This document shows positions 46,489-55,247 of a stretch of 64,000 nucleotides of DNA, piece by piece. The DNA is from an uncultured SAR116 cluster alpha proteobacterium (GTDB taxonomy: Bacteria > Pseudomonadota > Alphaproteobacteria > Puniceispirillales > Marisalimonadaceae). The DNA lies in contig CACMRG010000002.1 in assembly GCA_902616005.1 (NCBI GenBank), positions 1-64,000 on the forward strand. The letters are read 5' to 3'. A program made the position numbers and the translations under genes. Position 1 is the first letter of the stretch. Every line of letters begins with the position of its first letter. Under the pieces are notes generated by a model that ran no database searches, was not told the DNA's origin, and worked only from the letters and a program-made list of their open reading frames with translations.

Positions 46489-46520
46489 AATGGTTAAATA
46501 TAGTGTATTTTTTTTTTTTT

Positions 46521-46553
46521 AAAAACAAAAAAAGGGGCAACTATTGTTGCCCC
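46521..46553 (-). terminator. Rho-independent terminator after the porin gene
   Basis: On the minus strand GGGGCAAC and GTTGCCCC form a perfect eight-base-pair stem with a four-base AATA loop (46534-46553), followed by seven U and, after one G, more U. It lies 24 bases after the porin stop. This is the only clear intrinsic terminator I found in the window. Confidence 0.95.
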
Positions 46554-46576
46554 TCAAATTATAAATTAGCAAAAGC

Positions 46577-47611
46577 TTAGAAACTTGCAGCAATTGTTAA
46601 TTGTGTAATTTTTCCAGCATCTGCAGTTGTTCCTGCACCACCAACTTTATAATCATAATCATTATATGTTAAGTTGGCTGTTAAACCTGGAGCAATTGAG
46701 TAAGAAACTTCGCCAATTGTTGAAGAATACTTCTCTTTGTTTCCGTTAGATACGTCAGCAGCATCCTCTGATTCCATTGTTGATGCAGCAAGCACTAAAC
46801 CGCCACCCATATTATAGCTTACACCGAAACCAGTCGCTTCAATATCTTCAGTCAAGATATTGCTACCTACAGTTGCTTCCTCAGCATTCATAGTTGATGC
46901 TATAAATGTCATAGCACCCATGGCTACTGTTACACCGTAGTTAGTAGCTTTGTATTCTTCATCATCAGCATCGCCATCTTTACTGACGTTGTTGTATTCA
47001 ATTAATACAGAACCACCTTCTAAAGGCATTGTATATGAGAAACCAAGATCAGTTACATTGTCTCCAGCTGTACCAACACCTGCATCAGACAAACTGTAAC
47101 CAGCTCTAAACCCACTCATTACTGGTGTATAATAAGCTAATTTGTTGTCGTCTCCAGAAATGTTAACTTCACCAGCATTTGTTGCAATACCAATTGTAGT
47201 TGTTGCAGAACCGTCAGCAATAGCAGCTGCGCTGAATTTACCTAAGTGCACTTCATCAGCAATAACGTCTTGCTCATGAACTCCAAATGTATCTGATACA
47301 CCATCGTCAAGTCCCATAACAAGCGTACCAAAACCGCCTGAAACAGACAGTGATGATTCATCAATGTTGTTACTGTCTGCATCAAGGTCATATCTACCAG
47401 ATACAGTTAAACCTGAATCAGTTTTTTCTGAGAATGAAATAGTAACTTCATTATCAGTACCCATTTGTGTTCCATCACTTGCAGCAACATTTGATGAAAT
47501 ATTTCTGTATTTCCAATCAAAAGCACCAGTAACGGACACATCAGCTGTAGCATAACTAGCAATAGTAGCAGCAGCAACCATTGAAGTTGATGATAGTAAA
47601 ATTTTACGCAT
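46577..47611 (-). CDS. Outer-membrane porin
   Basis: This 344-residue beta-barrel porin begins with a signal peptide (about 1-23, cleavage near SYATADVSV). Alternating hydrophobic/polar strands follow (VTGAFDWKYR, LTVSGRYDLDAD, GFGTLVMGLDDGVSD), and it ends in ITIAASF with the C-terminal Phe needed for BAM recognition. It resembles alphaproteobacterial general porins of about 340 residues. The gene uses G/C-rich codons more than its neighbours, consistent with high expression. A strong ribosome site AAAGGA precedes the ATG, and an intrinsic terminator follows. Confidence 0.9.
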   Translation of the reverse strand: MRKILLSSTSMVAAATIASYATADVSVTGAFDWKYRNISSNVAASDGTQMGTDNEVTISFSEKTDSGLTVSGRYDLDADSNNIDESSLSVSGGFGTLVMGLDDGVSDTFGVHEQDVIADEVHLGKFSAAAIADGSATTTIGIATNAGEVNISGDDNKLAYYTPVMSGFRAGYSLSDAGVGTAGDNVTDLGFSYTMPLEGGSVLIEYNNVSKDGDADDEEYKATNYGVTVAMGAMTFIASTMNAEEATVGSNILTEDIEATGFGVSYNMGGGLVLAASTMESEDAADVSNGNKEKYSSTIGEVSYSIAPGLTANLTYNDYDYKVGGAGTTADAGKITQLTIAASF

Positions 47612-47640
47612 AACGTAATCCTTTCCATTTACTGTTAAAT

Positions 47641-47659
47641 AATTTTCACCTTGAAAATT
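47641..47659. promoter_or_regulatory. Inverted repeat in the porin leader region
   Basis: AATTTTCACCTTGAAAATT has eight-base perfect arms with a three-base centre, 30 bases before the porin ATG. It could be an operator or form a hairpin in the porin 5' leader that affects translation. It lies in the 160-base porin/YggS divergent gap, which otherwise is AT-rich with no further clear signal. Confidence 0.4.
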
Positions 47660-47771
47660 AATGATATATATATACTAATTATTAAATCATAATTCCATAG
47701 GTAAATTTGCAAAATTACCACATTTTTTATTTAATGTTGTATTTTTGCAACAAATTTTATAAAGATTATAT

Positions 47772-48437
47772 ATGAACGATGTTCTACATAAGAGAAATGA
47801 GTTAATGAAAAGTATAAAAAAATATCATGATAAGTCATTTTATTTTTCTAAACCTTTACCAAATTTAGTTGCCGTCTCCAAACAACAGCCAGATGTAAAA
47901 ATTAAACAAGCTTTAGAAACAGGACATAGATTATTTGGTGAAAATAAGCTACAAGACGCTATTAAAAGGTGGTCAAACCTTCTAGATACTTATAAAGATA
48001 TTGAGTTGCATTACATAGGTCATTTGCAAAGCAATAAAGTTAAAAAAGCTCTAAATTTTTTTGATGTAATTCATACCTTAGATAGAAAATCTTTAGCATT
48101 AGAAATTTCAAAACATTTTACTTCTGCGAGTAAAACTAAGTCATTCTTGATACAAGTGAATACTGGAAATGAAAAAAACAAATCTGGAATTAATTTAGAT
48201 AATTTCGAAGAGTTTTTCAAATTTGTTAGTAGTTTAAATATACCTGTTAAAGGATTAATGTGTTTACCTCCAGTTAATGAAGAGCCAAGCATTCATTTTT
48301 GTCTTTTACGAGAACTAGCAAATAAATTTGAGCTAAGTGATTTATCAATGGGCATGTCTGCGGATTTTGTAAAAGCAATTAAATTTGGTTCTACTTATCT
48401 GAGAATTGGTAGTTCATTTTTTGGTAAAAGAAATTAA
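47772..48437 (+). CDS. YggS-family PLP homeostasis protein
   Basis: This 221-residue pyridoxal-phosphate-binding TIM-barrel protein belongs to the YggS/PLPBP family that keeps B6 and amino-acid pools balanced. Signatures are LVAVSKQQPD (PLP Lys), FGENKLQDAI, LHYIGHLQSNKVKKAL, FLIQVNTGNEKNKSGI and LSMGMSADFVKAIKFGSTYLRIGSSFFG. It converges on ribA with a shared TTAA. Confidence 0.95.
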   Translation: MNDVLHKRNELMKSIKKYHDKSFYFSKPLPNLVAVSKQQPDVKIKQALETGHRLFGENKLQDAIKRWSNLLDTYKDIELHYIGHLQSNKVKKALNFFDVIHTLDRKSLALEISKHFTSASKTKSFLIQVNTGNEKNKSGINLDNFEEFFKFVSSLNIPVKGLMCLPPVNEEPSIHFCLLRELANKFELSDLSMGMSADFVKAIKFGSTYLRIGSSFFGKRN

Positions 48438-49537
48438 TCAAAAATATGGTAAGATTTATTTTTTTTAGTGTTTAAATACTTTTTATTTATTGCATTAGGT
48501 TCAATATTCAACTTAATTACATTCAAAACCTCTAATCCTTCTTCATTTAACTTTTTAATCTTATTAGGATTATTTGTAATTAAATTAAACTTCTTAAAAT
48601 TTAATTTTTTTAATATTGCAACAGCTACGTCATATGACCTCTCATCATCCTTAAAACCTAATGTTAAATTAGCATCTACAGTATCAAGTCCATCTTCTTG
48701 AAGTTTATACGCTCTTATTTTATTTGTTAGGCCTATGTCTCTGCCTTCTTGAGGTAAGTAAATCAATATGCCCTTTTTATTTTTAACCATGATATCAAGA
48801 GATTTGTTTAATTGTTCACCGCAATCACATTTGAGGCTGTGGAATACATCTCCGGTTAAACATTGGCTATGTATTCGAACTGTTGGAAATAAATTAGTAG
48901 AATTTTTCTTATTATTACCAATTAAAATACAAAAATATTCTTTTGCTTCATTATTAAATCTAAAGACAATTATTTCAGCATCGCGAGTTTTTTTAATTGG
49001 TAATTTAGCTCTTGTTATAATTTCAACGATAGGTTTTTTTATATTAAATATTTTATCAAGATCAGATATATTCAAAAAAAATATTTTATTCTTTAAAGCT
49101 AATTGGTCAATTGGAACGTTAGAAGAATTATTAATTATTGAAAATATACCACTTGGTAGTAATTTCCCTTTTTTTAAGATTTGTAAACTTAAATTCATAA
49201 GTTTGGATTTTTCTTCAATTACACCATTTAATTTCAAGTTAATATCCATACTATTCCCAAAAGCTAAATTAAATATTCTTTTTATTTTCCATTCTAAACT
49301 CAAAGAAAGAGAACAACAATGATCTGTCTCGATATTTAGCGTTTTACACCTTTCAGGTGATAATAAAATACTTGGAAAACTTTTGGAAAATTTTTTATGA
49401 AAATTGAGAGTGTTTTCGTCAGCAGTTTCTGTAGCTGAAAACAGAATATTGCATCTATTTTCATTATCAGACAAAATAATGTGATGTCCCTGATTTAACT
49501 CAAATAAAACTCTTTCAAATTGTAGATTATGTTTCAT
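48434..49537 (-). CDS. ribA: GTP cyclohydrolase II with degenerate RibB-like N-terminal domain
   Basis: This 367-residue protein has a C-terminal GTP cyclohydrolase II (about residues 185-367): RIHSQCLTGDVFHSLKCDCGEQL, with zinc Cys residues, and LPQEGRDIGLTNKIRAYKLQ plus ANLTLGFKDDERSYDVA. It starts riboflavin synthesis from GTP. The first 180 residues follow the layout of a RibB (DHBP synthase) domain but lack its acidic D-x-E-x-R-E motif, so this half is probably inactive. Alphaproteobacterial RibA proteins often carry such a tail. A separate RibB must exist elsewhere. Confidence 0.88.
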   Translation of the reverse strand: MKHNLQFERVLFELNQGHHIILSDNENRCNILFSATETADENTLNFHKKFSKSFPSILLSPERCKTLNIETDHCCSLSLSLEWKIKRIFNLAFGNSMDINLKLNGVIEEKSKLMNLSLQILKKGKLLPSGIFSIINNSSNVPIDQLALKNKIFFLNISDLDKIFNIKKPIVEIITRAKLPIKKTRDAEIIVFRFNNEAKEYFCILIGNNKKNSTNLFPTVRIHSQCLTGDVFHSLKCDCGEQLNKSLDIMVKNKKGILIYLPQEGRDIGLTNKIRAYKLQEDGLDTVDANLTLGFKDDERSYDVAVAILKKLNFKKFNLITNNPNKIKKLNEEGLEVLNVIKLNIEPNAINKKYLNTKKNKSYHIFD

Positions 49538-49574
49538 GATAGTACAATTAATGATATATATATAGTTAGAAAAA

Positions 49575-50252
49575 ATGCAAAAAAAATTTGTTATAATTGA
49601 TGATAATAAACTTTTGGCTGATTTAATTGAAGAACAAGTATCAATTATTTTTAAAAATTTTTTTACAATAAAATTCTTGAAAGATTATAATACTAAGAAT
49701 TTTAATGAAATTGATCTATTGATAATTAATTTTAAATTCATAAAAAACAACAGTATTATATTAAATAATTTAGAAAATGAAAAAAAATTAAAAATAATTA
49801 TTATGTTTGATAATGGAATTAATAGATCACAATTAAAAAAATATAGTAATTATAATTTTATCGTAAAACCATTTAAAATTAAACAAATCATTGATATAAT
49901 AAAGGATTTTTTTATTAGTTACGAAACACATCAGAAAACCGTTTTAATTACACATAATTTGATATTTAAACCTGAAACTAAAATTTTATTTAATAAAAAT
50001 AGTGATATAATCATAAATCTAACCGAAAAAGAAAGTAAATTACTAAATTATATATTAGAAAATAGAAAAAATGTTTTAAAAAAAGATGAAATTTTGATTA
50101 ATGTTTGGGGTATTACTGAAAGAATTAATACTCATACGTTGGAAACACATATATATAGTTTGAAAAAAAAACTTGATACTTTTGAATATAATCATTCATT
50201 TATTTGTTCTGATAATTTAGGTGGTTACTACTTTAATGATCTAAAAATATAG
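49575..50252 (+). CDS. OmpR-type response regulator with degenerate receiver
   Basis: This 225-residue two-domain regulator has an N-terminal receiver-like fold (1-115) and a winged-helix DNA-binding domain (about 130-225) with LTEKESKLLNYILENRKNVLKKDEILINVW, then THTLETHIYSLKKKL and a final GGYYF hairpin, all OmpR/PhoB features. The acidic pair D9-D10 and Lys98 are kept, but the phosphoacceptor Asp is Asn52 (in LLIINFKF) and the Thr switch position is not conserved. It is therefore likely not phosphorylated. No histidine kinase is nearby. It ends one base before the tRNA-Gln gene. Confidence 0.85.
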   Translation: MQKKFVIIDDNKLLADLIEEQVSIIFKNFFTIKFLKDYNTKNFNEIDLLIINFKFIKNNSIILNNLENEKKLKIIIMFDNGINRSQLKKYSNYNFIVKPFKIKQIIDIIKDFFISYETHQKTVLITHNLIFKPETKILFNKNSDIIINLTEKESKLLNYILENRKNVLKKDEILINVWGITERINTHTLETHIYSLKKKLDTFEYNHSFICSDNLGGYYFNDLKI

Positions 50253-50253
50253 T

Positions 50254-50328
50254 TGGCTGGGGTGGTAGGATTCGAACCTACGGTACACGGGATCAAAACC
50301 CGATGCCTTACCACTTGGCTACACCCCA
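50254..50328 (-). tRNA. tRNA-Gln (anticodon TTG)
   Basis: On the minus strand the 75-base sequence starts TGGGGTGTAGCCAAGTGG, has the anticodon loop TTTTGAT giving anticodon TTG, a T-loop GGTTCGAATCC and ends with discriminator G plus an encoded CCA. The acceptor stem TGGGGTG pairs with CACCCCA. It is the only tRNA gene in the window. Confidence 0.95.
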
Positions 50329-50342
50329 TCATATATGCATAT

Positions 50343-51218
50343 TTAATATACAATTCTATTATATCCAAACTCTTTTTTATTACCATGCCAAATAAAATAA
50401 TTTTTTTGTGACTTCAATTTTATAAATGCTTTATCATTTATAAAATCCCTGGAATTTTTAAATATGCCAAAACAACTTGACCCACTACCAGTCATTCCAA
50501 AAGCAATAATTTTTTGAAAGGATTTTAACATACGTAAAATGTTTTTAATTTCTGGTTCAAGGGATTGAGATACAAATTCTAGAGAGTTACTTATTTTAAT
50601 TCTATCAAAATACATTGGCTTAATTTTTCTAACTTTTTCAAAATTAAAATTATCAAAAACTTTTTTTGTAGATAGCATCCTATTTGGATAAACTAGTAAA
50701 AATTTATGATTTTTTGTAACATATATTTTTTCTAATTTGCCCCCGATTCCACTTAATTTTAAACTTCTGCCGGCTATACATGCAGGAACATCAGATCCAA
50801 TTTTTAAACCTATTTGTTTTAATTTCTTTAAAGTAATTTTTTTGGAATGAGAGGGATTTACATTATAAAAATGCCTAAGTCCTAATAATAAAGTTGCACT
50901 ATCAGAGGACCCTCCGCCTAATCCAGCTCCTATAGGTATATTTTTTTTTAATTTAATATCGAATTTATCTTCGGTTTTGAATTCATCATTAAAATATTTT
51001 AGTGTTTTTGATAAGATCTTTTCATTTTTTAAAAAAAAATTGCTTTTCTTACTTATTTCTATTTTATTTAATTTACTAGTTTTCATGCTTATTTCATCAT
51101 ATAAATCTAAAAAACAAATATCACTTTCTAATGAATGAAATCCATTTTTTAATTTATTCTTGACAAAAAGATTTAGATTTAATTTGGCAGGTGCGATTAA
51201 AGAAATAGAATGTGTCAT
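50343..51218 (-). CDS. ispE: 4-diphosphocytidyl-2-C-methyl-D-erythritol kinase
   Basis: This 291-residue GHMP kinase acts in the non-mevalonate isoprenoid pathway. Motifs are APAKLNLNLFV, IPIGAGLGGGSSDSATLLLGL (phosphate loop) and GMTGSGSSCFGIF. It overlaps the TPR lipoprotein as ATGA, a conserved alphaproteobacterial neighbour. Confidence 0.96.
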   Translation of the reverse strand: MTHSISLIAPAKLNLNLFVKNKLKNGFHSLESDICFLDLYDEISMKTSKLNKIEISKKSNFFLKNEKILSKTLKYFNDEFKTEDKFDIKLKKNIPIGAGLGGGSSDSATLLLGLRHFYNVNPSHSKKITLKKLKQIGLKIGSDVPACIAGRSLKLSGIGGKLEKIYVTKNHKFLLVYPNRMLSTKKVFDNFNFEKVRKIKPMYFDRIKISNSLEFVSQSLEPEIKNILRMLKSFQKIIAFGMTGSGSSCFGIFKNSRDFINDKAFIKLKSQKNYFIWHGNKKEFGYNRIVY

Positions 51219-52837
51219 TTAGTATGTTTTTTTATTTTAGATTTGACATTTTTTTTTAATTTGTCATCAGCATTTCCAGTTAAAGCTCTATTCCATTCAT
51301 AAATGGCCTCTTTCTTTCTTCCGATTTTAAAATATATGTCACCTAAATGATCAATTATCTCAGAATTATTTGGCTCTAACTCAATTGCTAACTGAATTGT
51401 TCTAACCGCATTATCAATATCATTAAGTTTGAATTGTATCCAACCAAGTGTATCTAAAAAAAAGCCATTATTTTTTCTAATTTTTAATGCCTTAGTAATT
51501 AGTTTTTTTGCTTCGATTAAATCTTCATTTCTTATTGCCATAGAATAACTAAGATAATTTAAGACATAGGCATTATTCGGATCCTTCGAAAGTAGTTCAA
51601 TTAATATTTGTTTTGCTTCTTTCCATTTATTTAGTTTGTCTAAGCAAATGGCTTTAAAATAATAATTGTTGACTTTATTTATATTTCGATTGATTAATTC
51701 ATCATAAATATTAATAGCTTTATTACATTTATTCTGATTTCTATAATTATTTGCCATTAAAGACAACACTTCACTATTCTTTGGATATTTTTTTTTAATA
51801 GATTTTAATAGTAAGTTTGATTTTTCTTTATCAATAATTTTCAAGATTTTATATTTTTTAATTCTTGAATATACAAACATAAAGGAATCTTCATTAATTC
51901 TATCTAATTTGTTTAAAGCAATTTGAAAATTATTTTCATTTGAGTACATTTCAGCTAAAAAATAATTACTATTTCCAAGAGAAGGTTCTATATAATACGA
52001 AATTTCATTTAGAATTTTCAAATATGAGTTAGGTATATTTTTTTTTGAAGAAAGAAGGATAGACAGATAAGAAAATAAATTTGCAAATATAAATTTATGA
52101 TTTGGTTTTTCTTTAGTTTTTTTATTACTATTAAAGTAAATATCTAAAGTTTTAATATCATAATTAAATCTTAAACTGAAATTATTAATTTCTTCATTAA
52201 ATTTTTTAGAATTTTTTCTATTTAAATAATTTAAGTATAAAATATTTTCAATAAGACTTAAATTTGTTTTTTGCATACTTGAATATATTTGATTTTCCAA
52301 TTCTGTATCTTCAAAAATTAACAAACTAAAAATGTCTGAATTATTTTCATTTACATCAAAATTTAAAAAACTATCAGTTTCTACTAATTTCATTAAATGA
52401 ACTTTTTCATAAACCATCTTAAATCCGGGCAAATTATTAAAAATGAATTTAAAATCTTTTGAATCTAAAAAATCTTCATTTTTTAAATTAATTACAATGT
52501 CAGGTAAATCATACATTGAAAGTTTCTCTAATCCATTTGGAGCAACTAATTTAAATGCTTTTGCTTTGTCAAAATCACCATTGATTAAGTAACTGTTAAA
52601 ATTTAATTCGGCTAAAGTTAAGTCTGAGTGTAAATTTTGGGACTTTGAGATTAATTTTGATGCAAAATCAATATCGCCTAATTTTAAGGAGTACCTTGTA
52701 GATAAAAAACGACCAAAATTTGAGCCTTTATCTAGATTAGATTTCATATCAATATGTTTGGAATTGTTTGTACAACTCATCAAAAGACTAATTACTGTAA
52801 ATAAAAAGATTAACTTAAAAATTTTCATTGAAAACAT
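51215..52837 (-). CDS. TPR-repeat lipoprotein
   Basis: This 540-residue protein has a signal peptide with lipobox LLMSCTN and many helical pairs. Tetratricopeptide repeats are clearest in the C-terminal 200 residues (for example YYFKAICLDKLNKWKEAKQIL and GWIQFKLNDIDNAVRTIQLAIELEPNNSEIIDHLGDIYFKIGRKKEAIYEW shortened, here about 475-525). TPR lipoproteins act as scaffolds in the envelope. The start is probably the second Met (52828), four codons in. It is coupled to ispE and diverges from the UDG-like gene by 15 bases. Confidence 0.8.
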   Translation of the reverse strand: MFSMKIFKLIFLFTVISLLMSCTNNSKHIDMKSNLDKGSNFGRFLSTRYSLKLGDIDFASKLISKSQNLHSDLTLAELNFNSYLINGDFDKAKAFKLVAPNGLEKLSMYDLPDIVINLKNEDFLDSKDFKFIFNNLPGFKMVYEKVHLMKLVETDSFLNFDVNENNSDIFSLLIFEDTELENQIYSSMQKTNLSLIENILYLNYLNRKNSKKFNEEINNFSLRFNYDIKTLDIYFNSNKKTKEKPNHKFIFANLFSYLSILLSSKKNIPNSYLKILNEISYYIEPSLGNSNYFLAEMYSNENNFQIALNKLDRINEDSFMFVYSRIKKYKILKIIDKEKSNLLLKSIKKKYPKNSEVLSLMANNYRNQNKCNKAINIYDELINRNINKVNNYYFKAICLDKLNKWKEAKQILIELLSKDPNNAYVLNYLSYSMAIRNEDLIEAKKLITKALKIRKNNGFFLDTLGWIQFKLNDIDNAVRTIQLAIELEPNNSEIIDHLGDIYFKIGRKKEAIYEWNRALTGNADDKLKKNVKSKIKKHTK

Positions 52838-52852
52838 ATTATATTATATACG

Positions 52853-53500
52853 ATGTCATTAAATTATCCTATCATAACTATAATGGAACAAAAAAATGAA
52901 AATGAATTTTTAATACTAAAAAATTATTGTAATTTTCTGACAGAGTTAGGATTAAATACTTCTTTTTCTCGAGAAGATGTCTCAGAAATAAAACGAGGAA
53001 AAATAGAAAAAAATTTTAAAAGTATTCATGAAATAGATTGTTATATTAAAGAGTGGCAAATTAAAAATGACTTAAAATTGATTTTAAGAAATAACATTTT
53101 GTCCTCGAAATTTTTTTTATTACTATCTGAAGAGAATAATTTTATCAATTTTGATCAGTTTAAAAAAAATCAACCAGATTTGTTAGAAAAAATTTTTTCT
53201 TCAATTGAACAAAACATAGATGATTTTTTTATTATAAATATTGACTTACCAAAAATGAAAGAGTGTCATCTTAACCAAATAAATAAAATATTAAAATTAT
53301 ATTTTACAGTTTTAAAGCCTAAAATTTTCATTGATATGTGCTCAGATCATTTGCACAAGTCTCTCAAAATACATGAGATTAATCTAGATTTTGATTATTT
53401 TAAAATTCCTTCAGTCTCACATATAATAAAAAACCATAATTTAAAACGTGAAGCATGGTCACAATTGAAACAATTAAAGGTAAAGTTAAATGCATTATAA
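52853..53500 (+). CDS. Degenerate family-4 uracil-DNA-glycosylase homologue
   Basis: This 215-residue protein aligns by eye with alphaproteobacterial UDG family 4 along its full length. It keeps the start ILKNYCNFLTELGLNTS, the pattern IINIDLP...CHLNQINKILKLYFTVLKPKIFIDMC, and the ending IPSVSHIIKNHNLKREAWSQLKQLKVKL. Catalytic parts are lost: the GEAPG active-site region is LSEEN near residue 91, and the H-P-S motif is I185-P-S. The usual Fe-S Cys set is incomplete. It is likely an inactive but retained protein. It overlaps the transglycosylase gene by 11 bases, the usual neighbour of UDG. Confidence 0.7.
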   Translation: MSLNYPIITIMEQKNENEFLILKNYCNFLTELGLNTSFSREDVSEIKRGKIEKNFKSIHEIDCYIKEWQIKNDLKLILRNNILSSKFFLLLSEENNFINFDQFKKNQPDLLEKIFSSIEQNIDDFFIINIDLPKMKECHLNQINKILKLYFTVLKPKIFIDMCSDHLHKSLKIHEINLDFDYFKIPSVSHIIKNHNLKREAWSQLKQLKVKLNAL

Positions 53501-55247
53501 TTATAAATATTTAAACCTGCTTTTAATTCTAATAGTAGGACTTGTATTCAGGTCAAGTTACGTGATTGCAGACAATAATATTAATATTAACATACTAAAT
53601 GCCTCTGATGTAAATTATTATAAAGAAGTCTTTAAATTACAGTCGATGCAAATCAAAAGTAAAAATTCTAATATTTGGAAAAAAGTAAAAAAATTAAAAA
53701 AACAAATTAATAATAAAATATTGATAGGAACATTAGATGCTGAAAAATATTTACATCCAACTGGATGGAGAAGTTCTTATAAAGAATTGAAAGACTGGTT
53801 GAATATATACAATGATCATCCTGATGCTTATAGAATTTATAGACTTGCTTTAAAAAGAAAACCGATTAAATCCAAAACTCCAAAAAAGCCAAGTGGAAAT
53901 TTTTTAAATGGTTATGGAAATATATCTAAAGATTTAATAAAACCAACTTTTCCTCTTGCGATATCAAATTATAAAAGAGACTCTTTTAAAATTTCAATAA
54001 AAGTAAGAAGGGCTATTAGAAGAAAAAATTTGGATTTTGTTGAGACCTTATTATCGTCAAAAAAAACAAAACAAAAACTTACACTTCAAGAATTATCTCA
54101 AATGAGGGCTGAACTTGCACATGCATATTTTATCTTTAAAAAAGATAAAAAAAGCTTAAGACAAGCAAGAATTTCAATAAGTTTATCTGGACACAAAAAT
54201 GCATTAGCATTTTGGTCTGGAGGATTGGCTTCTTGGAGATTAGGAAATGTTAAATTATCTAAATGGTTTTTTAATAATCTTTCGGATTTAAAAGAAGGTC
54301 CAGAAAGTATTTTGTCGGCAGGGAGTTTCTGGTCAGCAAAAGTAGCTTATCATATAGGTGATTATAAAAATGTTAACAAATATTTATATAGAGCAATTAA
54401 ATATGATAGAACTTTTTATTCAACTTTAAGTAAAGCTTCATTGGGTTATCAAGATAATTATGACTTTAAATTAGAAAATATATCGAAACAGTTCATTCTC
54501 AAATTGAAATCATTTAAAGCTGGAAAAAGAATTTTAGCATTAATACAAACATCTGAATATCATAAAGCATCTAGAGAATTCAGAAAAATAATTTTCAATT
54601 TTAATGAAAAAGAATATCCACAAATTATATCTTTTGCATCTAAAAATAATATGCCTGGTTTTGCTTTTAGATTATCTGCTATATTAAGGAACGATTTTAA
54701 TAAAATTCTCTTAGGTGGTTTATATCCTATTCCAGATTGGGATTTTTCTTCTCTGCCAATCAAGGATAAATCACTTCTATTCTCAATATCAAGACAAGAA
54801 TCTGGTTTCAATCCAAGAGCTAAAAGTTACGCAAACGCTCTAGGTTTAATGCAAGTTTTGCCATCAACTGCGTCATTTATAATGAAAGATAGATCCTATC
54901 GTAAAAAAGAAGTATTGTTTGATGAATATAAAAATTTGTATGTTGCATCTAAATACATACAATTCCTCTTAAAGTTAGATATAATTAAAAAAGATGTGAG
55001 TAAAATGCTAGCTTCTTATAATGCTGGCCCAGGAAATTTTAGTAAGTGGTCAAAAAATTTTAATACAATTGAAACTGACCCTATTTTCATGATTGAAACT
55101 TTGCCTGCTAGACAAACTAGAAATTATATAAAATTAGTACTCACTAATTTATGGATATATAAAATAAGACTAAACGAAAAACCTGATCTATTATTTAAAT
55201 TAGCTAGCGGAAATATCCCAAAATATGAATATAGAAATGATAGATAA
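53490..55247 (+). CDS. Soluble-type lytic murein transglycosylase
   Basis: This 585-residue periplasmic enzyme has a signal peptide (about 1-27), a long helical N-terminal region and a C-terminal SLT domain. The domain carries the catalytic Glu in SISRQESGFNPRAKS, then ALGLMQVLPSTA and LASYNAGPGNFSKW. It cuts peptidoglycan glycan strands to make anhydro ends. The preceding gene is the UDG homologue and the following one moaB, a conserved alphaproteobacterial trio. Confidence 0.93.
   Translation: MHYNYKYLNLLLILIVGLVFRSSYVIADNNININILNASDVNYYKEVFKLQSMQIKSKNSNIWKKVKKLKKQINNKILIGTLDAEKYLHPTGWRSSYKELKDWLNIYNDHPDAYRIYRLALKRKPIKSKTPKKPSGNFLNGYGNISKDLIKPTFPLAISNYKRDSFKISIKVRRAIRRKNLDFVETLLSSKKTKQKLTLQELSQMRAELAHAYFIFKKDKKSLRQARISISLSGHKNALAFWSGGLASWRLGNVKLSKWFFNNLSDLKEGPESILSAGSFWSAKVAYHIGDYKNVNKYLYRAIKYDRTFYSTLSKASLGYQDNYDFKLENISKQFILKLKSFKAGKRILALIQTSEYHKASREFRKIIFNFNEKEYPQIISFASKNNMPGFAFRLSAILRNDFNKILLGGLYPIPDWDFSSLPIKDKSLLFSISRQESGFNPRAKSYANALGLMQVLPSTASFIMKDRSYRKKEVLFDEYKNLYVASKYIQFLLKLDIIKKDVSKMLASYNAGPGNFSKWSKNFNTIETDPIFMIETLPARQTRNYIKLVLTNLWIYKIRLNEKPDLLFKLASGNIPKYEYRNDR

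Noticed and set aside
46508-46520. T13 run as a phase-variable tract
   Set aside because: It is non-coding, downstream of the porin terminator, and cannot shift a reading frame.
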